Shown here piece after piece: positions 1 through 8,295 of a stretch of 64,000 nt of DNA. The notes beneath the pieces were generated by a model. The model saw nothing but the letters and a program-made list of their open reading frames with translations, was not told where the DNA came from and made no database searches. This DNA comes from Halopseudomonas formosensis. GTDB taxonomy: Bacteria > Pseudomonadota > Gammaproteobacteria > Pseudomonadales > Pseudomonadaceae. The position numbers and the translations under genes were made by a program. How positions within the stretch are numbered: position 1 is the first letter of the stretch; every line of letters starts with the position of its first letter. The DNA is taken from positions 337,111-401,110 of the forward strand of contig NZ_FOYD01000003.1 of the NCBI RefSeq assembly GCF_900115905.1. The letters run 5' to 3'.

Positions 1-63
1 GGCGAATATCTTGGCGAGGATGACATCGTTCGCCTGGATGACAAGTACGGGCGGGCGACCTGA
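1..63 (+). CDS. C-terminal end of mannose-1-phosphate guanylyltransferase / mannose-6-phosphate isomerase (partial)
   Basis: Only the last 20 codons are in the window, ending in TGA at 61-63. The tail contains GEYLGEDDIVRLDDKYGR, which resembles the C-terminal cupin (phosphomannose isomerase) end of bifunctional GDP-mannose pyrophosphorylases such as ManC, AlgA and WbpW. Such an enzyme makes GDP-mannose, the precursor of GDP-D-rhamnose. Its stop codon overlaps the start of the next gene (TGATG), so the two are probably translationally coupled. The position directly before wzm-wzt matches the place of wbpW in the P. aeruginosa A-band operon. The identification rests on a short tail and on context. 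Confidence 0.65.
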   Translation, partial: GEYLGEDDIVRLDDKYGRAT

Positions 64-860
64 TGTCGATGGCGATACTAAGCTCGCTCTGGCATTACCG
101 GGGTTTCGTGCTGGGCAGTGTGCAGAGAGAGTTCCAGTCACGCTACCGTAACTCTCTGCTCGGCGCCCTGTGGACCATCATCAACCCGCTGGCGATGATC
201 ATCGTTTACACCGTGATCTTCTCCCGGTTGATGCAGGCACGCCTGCCGGGTGTGGATAACGATCTGGGCTACGGCATCTACCTGTGTGCAGGCCTGCTCA
301 CCTGGGGCCTGTTTGCCGAGATACTGGGCCGCGGCCAGGCTGTCTTCCTGGAACATGCCAACCTGCTGAAAAAGCTCAGCTTTCCAAGAATCTGTCTGCC
401 GCTGGTAGTGGTACTCAATGCGCTTTTGAACTTTGCCATCATCTTCGGGCTGTTCCTGGGCTTTCTGGTGGTCACCGGCAATTTCCCCGGCTGGGTGGTG
501 CTTGGCATGTTGCCCGTCCTGCTGGTTCAGGTGGTATTCGCGGTGGGCTTGGGCATCATCCTCGGTGTACTGAACGTCTTTTTTCGTGACGTCGGGCAGA
601 TGACCGGCATCGTTCTGCAGTTCTGGTTCTGGTTCACCCCTATCATCTACCCACCCACCATTCTGCCCGAAGGCGCAGCAGAGCTGTTGCGCTGGAATCC
701 GATGGTGCCGCTGGTCCAGGCTTATCAGGGCATATTCGTCAACGCCGCCTGGCCCCAATGGCAAAGCCTGTGGCCGATGGCAGTGATCTCTGTCCTGCTA
801 TGCCTGGTTGCGCTGTCACTGTTCCGTAAACGCTCCGGTGAAATGGTGGATGAACTCTGA
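63..860 (+). CDS. wzm: O-polysaccharide ABC transporter permease Wzm
   Basis: A 265-residue inner-membrane protein of the ABC-2 permease family that exports finished, lipid-linked O-polysaccharide to the periplasm together with Wzt. It has an amphipathic N-terminus with the family-like stretch SRYRNSLLGALWTIINPL (about residues 25-42) followed by about six hydrophobic segments; RDVGQMTGIVLQFWFW lies late in the protein. Length fits the family. It starts on the A of the upstream stop codon and its own stop overlaps wzt the same way, so wzm and wzt form a tightly coupled transporter pair. ATG at 69 is an alternative start two codons downstream. Confidence 0.93.
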   Translation: MSMAILSSLWHYRGFVLGSVQREFQSRYRNSLLGALWTIINPLAMIIVYTVIFSRLMQARLPGVDNDLGYGIYLCAGLLTWGLFAEILGRGQAVFLEHANLLKKLSFPRICLPLVVVLNALLNFAIIFGLFLGFLVVTGNFPGWVVLGMLPVLLVQVVFAVGLGIILGVLNVFFRDVGQMTGIVLQFWFWFTPIIYPPTILPEGAAELLRWNPMVPLVQAYQGIFVNAAWPQWQSLWPMAVISVLLCLVALSLFRKRSGEMVDEL

Positions 861-2122
861 TGGGCAGCATCATTGTTTCAGAACTGGGCAAGGCCTATAG
901 ACAATACCCGACCCGTTGGTCGCGGCTGGCCGAATGGCTCCTGCCCGGCGCCAGACCCCGACATCAGTTGCACTGGGTACTGAAGGATGTGAGTTTCCAG
1001 GTATCTCCGGGAGAAGCTCTCGGCATCATCGGTGTCAATGGTGCCGGCAAGAGCACCCTGTTGAAGATGATCACCGGTACTACACAGCCAACCGCCGGCA
1101 GCATCAGGCTAGAAGGCAAGGTAGCGGCCCTGCTGGAACTGGGTATGGGCTTTCATCCGGAGTTCACCGGACGCCAGAACGCCATTATGGCAGGGCAGTT
1201 GCTGGGCATGAGCGTGGAAGAACTGCACCACCTCATGCCGGCAATCGAAGGCTTTGCCGAGATCGGGGAGTACATGGATCAGCCTGTGCGCACCTACTCC
1301 AGTGGCATGCAGATGCGATTGGCATTCAGCGTGGCCACCTGCCGCAGGCCCGACATACTCATCGTCGACGAAGCACTCTCGGTGGGTGACGCCTATTTCC
1401 AACACAAGAGCTTTGACCGTATCCGTGAATTCCGCAAGGCCGGCACTACCCTCCTGATCGTCTCCCATGATCGCCAGGCGATACAGACCATATGCGACAG
1501 GGCATTGCTGCTGGACAGGGGCCGAGTGGCCCTCGCTGGCGCCCCCGAAGAGGTCATGGACTTCTTCAGTGCGATGATTGCCGAGCGCGAACAGAGCACC
1601 ATCCGTCAGGAACGTCTACCGAACAATCGCGTTCGCACCATATCCGGCACTGGCGAAGCAAGCATCGCTGACGTCACACTGCTCAACGATCAGGGCAAGC
1701 CCATTGATGTGCTGGAAACAGGCACACCGGTCACTCTCAGGATTACCGTCGACATCCACGCCGACATCGAACGGCTGGTTCTCGGCTTCATGATAAAAGA
1801 CCGCATGGGTCAGGCGATTTACGGCATCAACACCCACAGGATCAACCGTCCGCTTGAGAACCTGCGGGCCGGCGAACAGGTGGTTTACAGCTACCGGTTC
1901 AATGCTGACCTGGGCAAGGGCAATTACTCCGTGGCCCTGAGTCTGTCGCGCCTGGACTCACACCTGGACAAGAACTATGAATGGCGTGATTTCGCTCTGA
2001 TTTTCCATGTCATCAACACGCGAAAGCCGGACTTCGTCGGCTGCGCCTCGTTGGATGCGCAGCTGGAAATTGAACGGCCTCAACTCGTACAAGGAGCGGC
2101 AGCGGATGCGCTTTCTCGTTGA
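860..2122 (+). CDS. wzt: O-polysaccharide ABC transporter ATP-binding protein Wzt
   Basis: A 420-residue ATPase partner of Wzm. The nucleotide-binding domain occupies about residues 1-235, with Walker A GVNGAGKST (58-66), an ABC signature around SSGMQMRLAFS (147-157) and Walker B ILIVDEA (166-172). The remaining 180 or so residues match the extra C-terminal immunoglobulin-like domain of Wzt proteins that bind the end of the O-chain (known from the E. coli O8/O9a Wzt proteins); its presence suggests export coupled to recognition of a finished chain. The start overlaps wzm by one base, and the 3' end overlaps the next glycosyltransferase by 17 bases. Confidence 0.93.
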   Translation: MGSIIVSELGKAYRQYPTRWSRLAEWLLPGARPRHQLHWVLKDVSFQVSPGEALGIIGVNGAGKSTLLKMITGTTQPTAGSIRLEGKVAALLELGMGFHPEFTGRQNAIMAGQLLGMSVEELHHLMPAIEGFAEIGEYMDQPVRTYSSGMQMRLAFSVATCRRPDILIVDEALSVGDAYFQHKSFDRIREFRKAGTTLLIVSHDRQAIQTICDRALLLDRGRVALAGAPEEVMDFFSAMIAEREQSTIRQERLPNNRVRTISGTGEASIADVTLLNDQGKPIDVLETGTPVTLRITVDIHADIERLVLGFMIKDRMGQAIYGINTHRINRPLENLRAGEQVVYSYRFNADLGKGNYSVALSLSRLDSHLDKNYEWRDFALIFHVINTRKPDFVGCASLDAQLEIERPQLVQGAAADALSR

Positions 2123-3449
2123 ATGTACCTATGTTTATGAGCATCCCAATGTCAACTCGGGCATCCAGCGGGTGGTACGCAACGTTATCAACAACCTGGA
2201 GCAAGCCCACGCACCGGAATGCATTCCCGTCATCCTGACACCGGGTGAGATTTACCGTGTCAATCAACTCCAACCTGATCCGGATCAGAAGTTCAAGTCG
2301 CGCGTACACGCCTGGCTGACCCGACAGCACAATCGGCTTGGCCGATTACGAGAGCGCACAGCCCTGTACCGCGCCTCCCTGCGAGAAGGCAATTATTCGA
2401 TCGTCCGCAGCGTTAAGCAGCTGGCCTGTCTGGTTATGCAGCTGGCGCTGAGAGTGGTTATGAAGTGCCTGTCATGGATGTCACTCAACTATGCCGAAAC
2501 CAACCGGTTAGAACCCCTGACCTATAAGCCCGGGGACGTACTTATACTGCTGGATTCGTCGTGGCACGCTGATTTCTTTCCAATGGCGGAGCGGCTCAAG
2601 TCAGAAGGCGTCAAGATTGTGGCTGTCATCTACGATCTCATTCCCCTGACCCATCCTCAATTCTGTGATGACGGTCTGGTGAGGGTCTTCGACCACTGGT
2701 TTGACTGGATAACCCGAACCGCGGATGGGTATGTCGCCATTTCTCGCACCATTATCGAGCAGGTTCGAGGCGAGGTATGCCGCCGGCTGGGGGAGGACGC
2801 AGCACAACAGCGCTGGTTCGACTATTTTCACCTGGGCAGTGACCTTGATCAGATAGCGCCGAACAGCACAGTGCGTCCCGAGGTGGAAAGCGTATTCCGG
2901 CAACGCCCCGTCTACCTGATGGTCAGCACCATCGAGCCACGTAAGAATCATGCCTATCTGCTGGATGCATTCGATCAGCTGTGGTCCGAGAATCGAGATG
3001 TGGCCCTGTGTTTTGTCGGAAAGATCGGCTGGAAAACGGAACGGCTCATCGAACGCATACGCCAGCATCCGCAATTGGGCCAGCGTCTGTTCATGCTGAA
3101 CGATCTGAACGATCGCGAGCTTGAGCATTGTTATCTGCACGCAAGGTCACTGGTCTTTCCTTCACATGTCGAAGGTTTCGGGCTCCCCCTGGTAGAGGCC
3201 ATGCAGCGCAACCTGCCGGTGATGGCAAGCGATATCCCGGTTTTCCGAGAAATCGGTGAAAACAGTATGGCCTACTTCGACCTGAGCGATCCCGCCTCTC
3301 TCGTCCAGCTTGTTATCCAGTTTGAGGACAGCGGCCAGTTTCCAACTGCAGATACAGCAGACCAATGGCGATGGCAGAGCTGGCAGGAAGCAACAGTTCA
3401 GCTGATTGCACGGGTGCAAACCCGCACTCGAGCGGCAGCCGGAGGCTGA
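2106..3449 (+). CDS. wbpX: GT4-family glycosyltransferase, WbpX-like
   Basis: A 447-residue GT-B fold glycosyltransferase. The C-terminal half shows the GT4 donor-binding pattern: STIEPRKNH, then a serine-rich stretch ending EGFGLPLVEAM, with the two glutamates of the E-x7-E motif. The ATG at 2106 was chosen over longer in-frame starts because an AAGGAG ribosome-binding site lies at 2091-2096 and the protein then begins MRFLVECTYVYEHP. It overlaps wzt by 17 bases. Its place directly after wzt is that of wbpX in the P. aeruginosa A-band cluster (rmd-gmd-wbpW-wzm-wzt-wbpX-wbpY-wbpZ). The symbol is assigned from order and family; the linkage made is not provable from sequence alone. Confidence 0.75.
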   Translation: MRFLVECTYVYEHPNVNSGIQRVVRNVINNLEQAHAPECIPVILTPGEIYRVNQLQPDPDQKFKSRVHAWLTRQHNRLGRLRERTALYRASLREGNYSIVRSVKQLACLVMQLALRVVMKCLSWMSLNYAETNRLEPLTYKPGDVLILLDSSWHADFFPMAERLKSEGVKIVAVIYDLIPLTHPQFCDDGLVRVFDHWFDWITRTADGYVAISRTIIEQVRGEVCRRLGEDAAQQRWFDYFHLGSDLDQIAPNSTVRPEVESVFRQRPVYLMVSTIEPRKNHAYLLDAFDQLWSENRDVALCFVGKIGWKTERLIERIRQHPQLGQRLFMLNDLNDRELEHCYLHARSLVFPSHVEGFGLPLVEAMQRNLPVMASDIPVFREIGENSMAYFDLSDPASLVQLVIQFEDSGQFPTADTADQWRWQSWQEATVQLIARVQTRTRAAAGG

Positions 3450-3450
3450 G

Positions 3451-4587
3451 GTGCGGATCGCCTTTGATGCCAGCGTACTCCAGGCACCTCGGACCGGCGT
3501 GGGAGAATACACGCTGCAGCTGGGGCAGGCGCTGCAACAGCTCCCGGAAATGGAACTCTGTCTGTTCGATGGACTGGGCTGGCCTGATACATTCCCCCAA
3601 ACCCCGCGTAGCGGGTACGGCAGAACAAGCCGACTCATCAAGGCGCTTCTGCCCGGCGCCTATCCTGCCCGGCGCGCCCTCATGCAGTTGCGCTTCAACC
3701 AGGGCATTCGGCGTTTGAAACCCGAACTGTACCATCAGCCCACGCTGTGGCCGCTGGAGTTCGATGGTCCTACGGTCATGACGCTGCATGACCTGACCCA
3801 TGTTCATTACCCCGAAACCCAACCGCGTGATCGCCTCAGGGAAATCGAGCGGCGGCTTCCAGCAAGCCTCCAGCGAGCCAGCCGCATCCTGGTCGACTCC
3901 AGGTTCATCGCGGAGGAAGCCATACAGCATTACAGCCTCCCCGCAGACAAATTACAGGTCGCCCCCCTGGGAGCGGCGCCACGCTTTCATCCCCGGGATG
4001 AACACGAGTTACAAGAGTGTCTGACCTCTTTTGGCGTCGGGATGCGCAGCTACTACCTGTGCGTAGGCACCCTTGAGCCGCGCAAGAACCTGAAGCTGGC
4101 GGTGGGTGCCTATCTGGGACTACCGAAAAGCCTTCGCGAAAGGATGCCACTGGTGATCGTCGGGGGAGCAGGCTGGCGTCAGGAGCAGCTGGAGTACATC
4201 CCGGCCCGGGAGCTATCATCAGGGCGCATACGTCTGCTCGGGTATCAGAGCGGGGAATGTGTAGCCCAGCTGCTGGCTGGCGCCCACGCACTGCTGTTTC
4301 CATCACGTTATGAAGGGTTCGGTCTACCAGTACTTGAAGCCTTGGCCAGCGCAACCCCTGTCATCGCTTGCGATCATGCAGCCGTACCCGAGGTAGCTGG
4401 CGACGCGGCCTTGTACGCCGATGCAGAGGACTCCGATGGCTATCGCACCCAGATGCTGCGCCTGATAGAAGACAGCGAGCTGCAGGAGAGATTGCGCCAG
4501 GGGGGGCTGGAGCGGTCACGCCAGTTCAGCTGGGAGCGCTGTGCCCGGATCACTACAGACACATACAAGGCAGCGAGGTATTCATGA
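3451..4587 (+). CDS. wbpY: GT4-family glycosyltransferase, WbpY-like
   Basis: A 378-residue GT4 glycosyltransferase presumed to add D-rhamnose-type residues to the growing chain in the cytoplasm. Visible family features are RTGVGEYTLQL near the N-terminus, GTLEPRKNL in the middle, and EGFGLPVLEALASATPVIA carrying the E-x7-E motif. The GTG at 3451 is preferred: GGAG sits at 3441-3444, it begins one base after the wbpX stop, and the protein then opens VRIAFDASVLQ as in related enzymes. The stop codon overlaps the next gene. The symbol follows operon order. Confidence 0.75.
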   Translation: MRIAFDASVLQAPRTGVGEYTLQLGQALQQLPEMELCLFDGLGWPDTFPQTPRSGYGRTSRLIKALLPGAYPARRALMQLRFNQGIRRLKPELYHQPTLWPLEFDGPTVMTLHDLTHVHYPETQPRDRLREIERRLPASLQRASRILVDSRFIAEEAIQHYSLPADKLQVAPLGAAPRFHPRDEHELQECLTSFGVGMRSYYLCVGTLEPRKNLKLAVGAYLGLPKSLRERMPLVIVGGAGWRQEQLEYIPARELSSGRIRLLGYQSGECVAQLLAGAHALLFPSRYEGFGLPVLEALASATPVIACDHAAVPEVAGDAALYADAEDSDGYRTQMLRLIEDSELQERLRQGGLERSRQFSWERCARITTDTYKAARYS

Positions 4588-5735
4588 TGCGCGTGCTGCA
4601 TCTGTTCAAGGCCTACATGCCTGAGTCCACGGGTGGTATTGAGCAGACCATCTTTCAGCTGTGCGAGGCCTGTAAGCCCTGGGGAGTCACCAGCAGTGTC
4701 CTGACCCTTAGTGCGGAACCATCTCCAAACCCCATCAAGGTAGGCAACCACCTGGTGTACCAAGCGAAACTCGATGCCCATATAGCGTCGACCGGACTGT
4801 CCCGGGAAGTATTCGGCCGCTTCCGGGAGCTGGCCCGGGAGCATGACGTCGTCCACTACCACTTCCCCTGGCCATTGATGGACCTGCTGCATCTGCACGC
4901 ACGTCACGACAAACCCAGCGTCCTGAGTTACCACTCGGATATCGTACGTCAGCGGGTGCTGCTGCAGTTCTATCGTCCACTGATGCACCAGTTCCTCGGC
5001 TCGGTGGACCGCATAGTGACGGCTTCACCCAACTACCTGGCCACCAGCGACATTCTCGCGCACTATCGGGACAAGACCGATGTCATTCCCTACGGACTGG
5101 ACCGCAGCGGCTACGCCCCCGTGGATGTGGAACGCATGGCCTACTGGCAACAGCGCTTTCCCGATGGCTTCTTCCTCTTCGTCGGCGTCATGCGCTATTA
5201 CAAGGGACTGCATATTCTGCTCGACGCCTGCAGGAATACCGAATACCCGGTGGTGATTGTTGGCGCGGGTCCCATGGAAGCCCGACTGCGCGAACAGGCC
5301 CGGCGTCTGCGCTTGAATAATGTTCACTTTCTTGGCCCCCTGTCCGATACCGAGAAGAACGTCCTGCTGCAGCTCAGCCGGGTGATCGTATTCCCATCCC
5401 ATTTGCGCTCCGAAGCTTTTGGCGTATCCCTGCTGGAAGGGGCCATGTTCGGCAAGCCGATGATCTCCAGCGAGATCGGCACAGGTACCAGCTATATCAA
5501 TATCTCCGGGCAGACCGGACTGGTGGTCCCGCCCAGCGATGCCGCAGCGCTGAGGGCCGCCATGCACCAGCTCTGGCATGACCGGGAGCTTGCCGAAAAG
5601 CTCGGCCTGGCTGCAGCCGAACGTTACCGGCAATTGTTCACCGCCGAAAGGATGGGAGAACAGTTCCACAACCTGTACCGCAAGCTGCTGATTGGAGAAG
5701 CTCAGAGCACTCGCGTTAGTCAACAGCAGGGATGA
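4584..5735 (+). CDS. wbpZ: GT4-family glycosyltransferase, WbpZ-like
   Basis: A 383-residue GT4 glycosyltransferase, last gene of the O-chain operon. The N-terminus MMRVLHLFKAYMPESTGGIE is typical of GT4 enzymes acting on lipid-linked sugars, followed by VGVMRYYKGLHILLDA and the C-terminal EAFGVSLLEGAMFGKP. The ATG at 4584 overlaps the wbpY stop by four bases; GAGG at 4575-4578 could serve it or the ATG at 4587. A much longer in-frame extension upstream overlaps wbpY and is not credible. In P. aeruginosa WbpZ adds the first rhamnose or a linker sugar; assignment of that role here is inference. Confidence 0.75.
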   Translation: MMRVLHLFKAYMPESTGGIEQTIFQLCEACKPWGVTSSVLTLSAEPSPNPIKVGNHLVYQAKLDAHIASTGLSREVFGRFRELAREHDVVHYHFPWPLMDLLHLHARHDKPSVLSYHSDIVRQRVLLQFYRPLMHQFLGSVDRIVTASPNYLATSDILAHYRDKTDVIPYGLDRSGYAPVDVERMAYWQQRFPDGFFLFVGVMRYYKGLHILLDACRNTEYPVVIVGAGPMEARLREQARRLRLNNVHFLGPLSDTEKNVLLQLSRVIVFPSHLRSEAFGVSLLEGAMFGKPMISSEIGTGTSYINISGQTGLVVPPSDAAALRAAMHQLWHDRELAEKLGLAAAERYRQLFTAERMGEQFHNLYRKLLIGEAQSTRVSQQQG

Positions 5736-6095
5736 CAGGACCAGAAATATACGGCGCCATGCTGTCTTCCGGATTACATAACTCCCGGATGATATTATGG
5801 CCACCAACACTAGCCCCTTGATTGCTGGTCAACCGCAGTCAACGTCGATCAGCACTTGGTGACGCCGGTCAGCGACCAGATACAACTGGTTATGGAAATC
5901 AGAGGGTTTGGTCAGTTGAAGTAGCGATGCAGAGGAACCTTGTCGTCCCCGAGGTCAATCTCAAACGGATAGAAACCCGCAAATACATTTGATAAGCTCC
6001 TGCACCCTGTTATTTTGGCAATACTCAAGGAAAGGTGAAGGTAAATTGATCACGAGTACAGAAGCCGCGCAGAGGCTCTCCTGTAGTCACAACGG
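5736..6095. other. 360-bp intergenic region between O-chain operon and waaL
   Basis: No convincing gene, hairpin terminator or repeat was found. The stretch is noticeably more AT-rich than its neighbours. On the minus strand, 5912-6049 is open for 45 codons without an ATG and ends EIDLGDDKVPLHRYFN before a TGA. This could be the eroded C-terminus of a lost gene, but I do not recognise the family. A promoter for waaL probably lies here but no clear -35/-10 pair could be picked. Confidence 0.4.
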
Positions 6096-7412
6096 ATGAT
6101 GATGAACAAACGAGAAGCACTCTACTCCGCGCTGGGAGCCAGTAGCCTCGCATTTGCGTTTTTCTGGCTTCCGGTTCCCAGGCTGTTTGATGTCGCCTGT
6201 TACCTGCTGATTCTGCTGTTTGTACCTATGACCGTGGCGCCATCAAATGCGGATCTTCGGAAGGATCCGGTGATTCTCCTTGGTTTTGCGTTCTTCCTGT
6301 TCGTTGTCTTCTCGATCATCTGGCACCGGCTGACACTGCCCGATCACTTCCCTCCCACGACCAGTGACCGTCGTTTCCTCAGGGTCCTTTACTTCGTCGC
6401 TATCGCATATGCCATATCCCGAAGCAGTCTGCTGACCGCGTGGCGACTGCTCTGGGTAGCGTTCGCTGGGCTCTTGGTGTACCTGGTAGTGCAGTTCAAC
6501 CCCACCGAATGGCGCAACGCCTGGCAGGGTGAACGTGTCGACTTCGGTATTCACAATGCCCAGCATACGGGTATCGTGTTTGCGACCTGCGCCCTGGCAT
6601 TGACCGCTTTCGCACCGCGTCTGTTTATCTGGACAAGGCGCAGGTGGGGGCCTGCTGCTCCTCTTGGCGTAATACTCTGGGCACTGGCTTGGCTGTTTTC
6701 CTTCTGGGGAATCTTTGTCTCTCAGACACGCGCGGTCTGGCTGGGATTATGCGTTACTCTGCTTGTGCTTCCCGCATTGCTTGGAACCGCTTACTGGCTC
6801 CAGGGGCGGCCTCAACTCTCGCTGCGCAAACCGCTGCTGGCGAGTATCACAGCTGGGGCGCTATTGGTTCTGCTGGCCAGCAGCTTTGACATCCCCGAGC
6901 TGGTTAGCGACCGCCTCGAGTCAGAGAAGGTTACATGGGAGAGCTTGCGACAAGCCGCTAGCCATGAGGAGCGTGATTTGAGCAGTATCGAGATTCGCGT
7001 TGCCAGCTGGTCAGCTGCAGCCGGCTGGATAATGGAGAAGCCCTTCATGGGTTGGGGCGGGCGCGGGTCCAGACCCCTGATTCGCAACTCAGATCTGTTC
7101 AGCGATGCCTTCAAAAAACAGTTTAACCACCTGCATAACTCCTACCTTCAGACGCTGGTGGAAATAGGTCTGATCGGCGCGATGTTTATTGTAGCGCTCA
7201 TCACTCTGGTCGGTCGCGCGACTATCAAAGCCTATCAACAAAAGCAGATGCCGTTAGACGTCTTTCTCTTTGCCTGGACATTCTTCGTCTTCTGGCTGGT
7301 CGTCAGCTGCTTCGAGTCCTATATCATCTATCCGACCGGCACCTATGTGATCGGTCTAGTGGGTGGATTTTTCTATTCATTCTGCCTGCGGCATAGAGAA
7401 CGTCTGGCCTGA
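6096..7412 (+). CDS. waaL: O-antigen ligase (Wzy_C / WaaL family)
   Basis: A 438-residue polytopic inner-membrane protein with about ten to twelve hydrophobic segments. Near the C-terminus is a periplasmic loop containing HLHNSYLQTLVEIGLIG, the hallmark of the Wzy_C/O-antigen ligase family, which includes a conserved catalytic histidine. It would transfer the exported O-polysaccharide from undecaprenyl diphosphate to lipid A-core. Length and context (beside core-LPS genes) favour ligase over polymerase, and an ABC-exported O-chain needs no Wzy. Three consecutive ATGs at 6096, 6099 and 6102 leave the exact start open; the ribosome-binding site is weak. Confidence 0.83.
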   Translation: MMMNKREALYSALGASSLAFAFFWLPVPRLFDVACYLLILLFVPMTVAPSNADLRKDPVILLGFAFFLFVVFSIIWHRLTLPDHFPPTTSDRRFLRVLYFVAIAYAISRSSLLTAWRLLWVAFAGLLVYLVVQFNPTEWRNAWQGERVDFGIHNAQHTGIVFATCALALTAFAPRLFIWTRRRWGPAAPLGVILWALAWLFSFWGIFVSQTRAVWLGLCVTLLVLPALLGTAYWLQGRPQLSLRKPLLASITAGALLVLLASSFDIPELVSDRLESEKVTWESLRQAASHEERDLSSIEIRVASWSAAAGWIMEKPFMGWGGRGSRPLIRNSDLFSDAFKKQFNHLHNSYLQTLVEIGLIGAMFIVALITLVGRATIKAYQQKQMPLDVFLFAWTFFVFWLVVSCFESYIIYPTGTYVIGLVGGFFYSFCLRHRERLA

Positions 7413-7416
7413 ATCA

Positions 7417-8295
7417 TCAGGCTGGATGAAATCCCCGACAGTCGATACGCCACTTCTGCGCTGCAGCTAGGGCGCTGATCCGGACAGGATCAGTCAGCTC
7501 GCTGTTCTCGCCGAACAGACGCTTCCAACCCAGAAAATGAAAGTAGGGGTAGGTCTTTCCGAGCATGCGGTCGTTAGTCAGTCGACCCATTTCCCATTGC
7601 CAACAGTCCGGAAAATCGCGGGTACCATCAACCCAAGCTACCTTGCCATTGGGCGTACTGAAGGCCTCTTGGAACTCGGCAGCGCGGCGCAGGGGATTGA
7701 AGAGCCCTACCAGCTTGAACAATGGCTCAGGGAAGTTCTTCCGCTTCAGGAACAGGCGAGAAAACCCGCCCTCATCCAAGGCATGATGCTGCTGATCCTG
7801 TATCCGCTCATGGAACATTGGGATCTGCCAGAACAGATTGCGCATACGCTCGTTATTGCGCAGTAAACAGAGATGACCGGATACCCGGCGCGCATGGGTC
7901 GAAAAGAAGTCGTAGCGGCGGAGCTTTTCTTCCGTGAAGTAGGACCTGAGGTCGCCATAGACCAAATCTAAATCACCAAACCCCCAGAAATCGTAGCCTT
8001 CGGTCTCTTGCTGATGGATAAAACCAAGCGCGGGCTTGAGATCACAAAGCTTGTAGGGGTTTTGAGGGTAAAACTCCAGTCCTAACAGCGCTGACACATG
8101 GTCGCAGTATTCAGCATACCCGCAATACCGATATTGGACGTTCCCCGGCAAGCCCAAAGGCTCACCGCAATCTCCGATAAGCAGCCAATTGATATCGGGA
8201 TTGAATTCACAACTCTTTAGAAAAAGGGGCATCCAGAAAGGCCATTGCCCGAAATAAGGTATCAGGATCAACAGACTGGGGGGCTTAGCTGACAC
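7417..8295 (-). CDS. DUF6625-like protein of unknown function
   Basis: A 292-residue protein opening with VSAKPPSLLILIPYFGQWP and containing CDLKPALGFI and DFWGFGDLDLVYGDL. These features resemble the DUF6625 family found in polysaccharide loci; the aspartates of GDLDLVYGD could be a nucleotide-sugar/metal site of a GT-A-type glycosyltransferase, but that is inference. I favour the GTG at 8295 because GGGAGAG lies about seven bases upstream; a longer reading from 8349 would overlap the neighbouring gene by 65 bases. It overlaps that gene by 11 bases and is probably cotranscribed with it. It is convergent with waaL, with only 4 bases between them. Confidence 0.7.
   Translation of the reverse strand: MSAKPPSLLILIPYFGQWPFWMPLFLKSCEFNPDINWLLIGDCGEPLGLPGNVQYRYCGYAEYCDHVSALLGLEFYPQNPYKLCDLKPALGFIHQQETEGYDFWGFGDLDLVYGDLRSYFTEEKLRRYDFFSTHARRVSGHLCLLRNNERMRNLFWQIPMFHERIQDQQHHALDEGGFSRLFLKRKNFPEPLFKLVGLFNPLRRAAEFQEAFSTPNGKVAWVDGTRDFPDCWQWEMGRLTNDRMLGKTYPYFHFLGWKRLFGENSELTDPVRISALAAAQKWRIDCRGFHPA

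Noticed and set aside
250..258. Consensus DnaA box TGTGGATAA inside wzm
   Set aside because: Single box within a coding region with no neighbour box; likely a chance occurrence.
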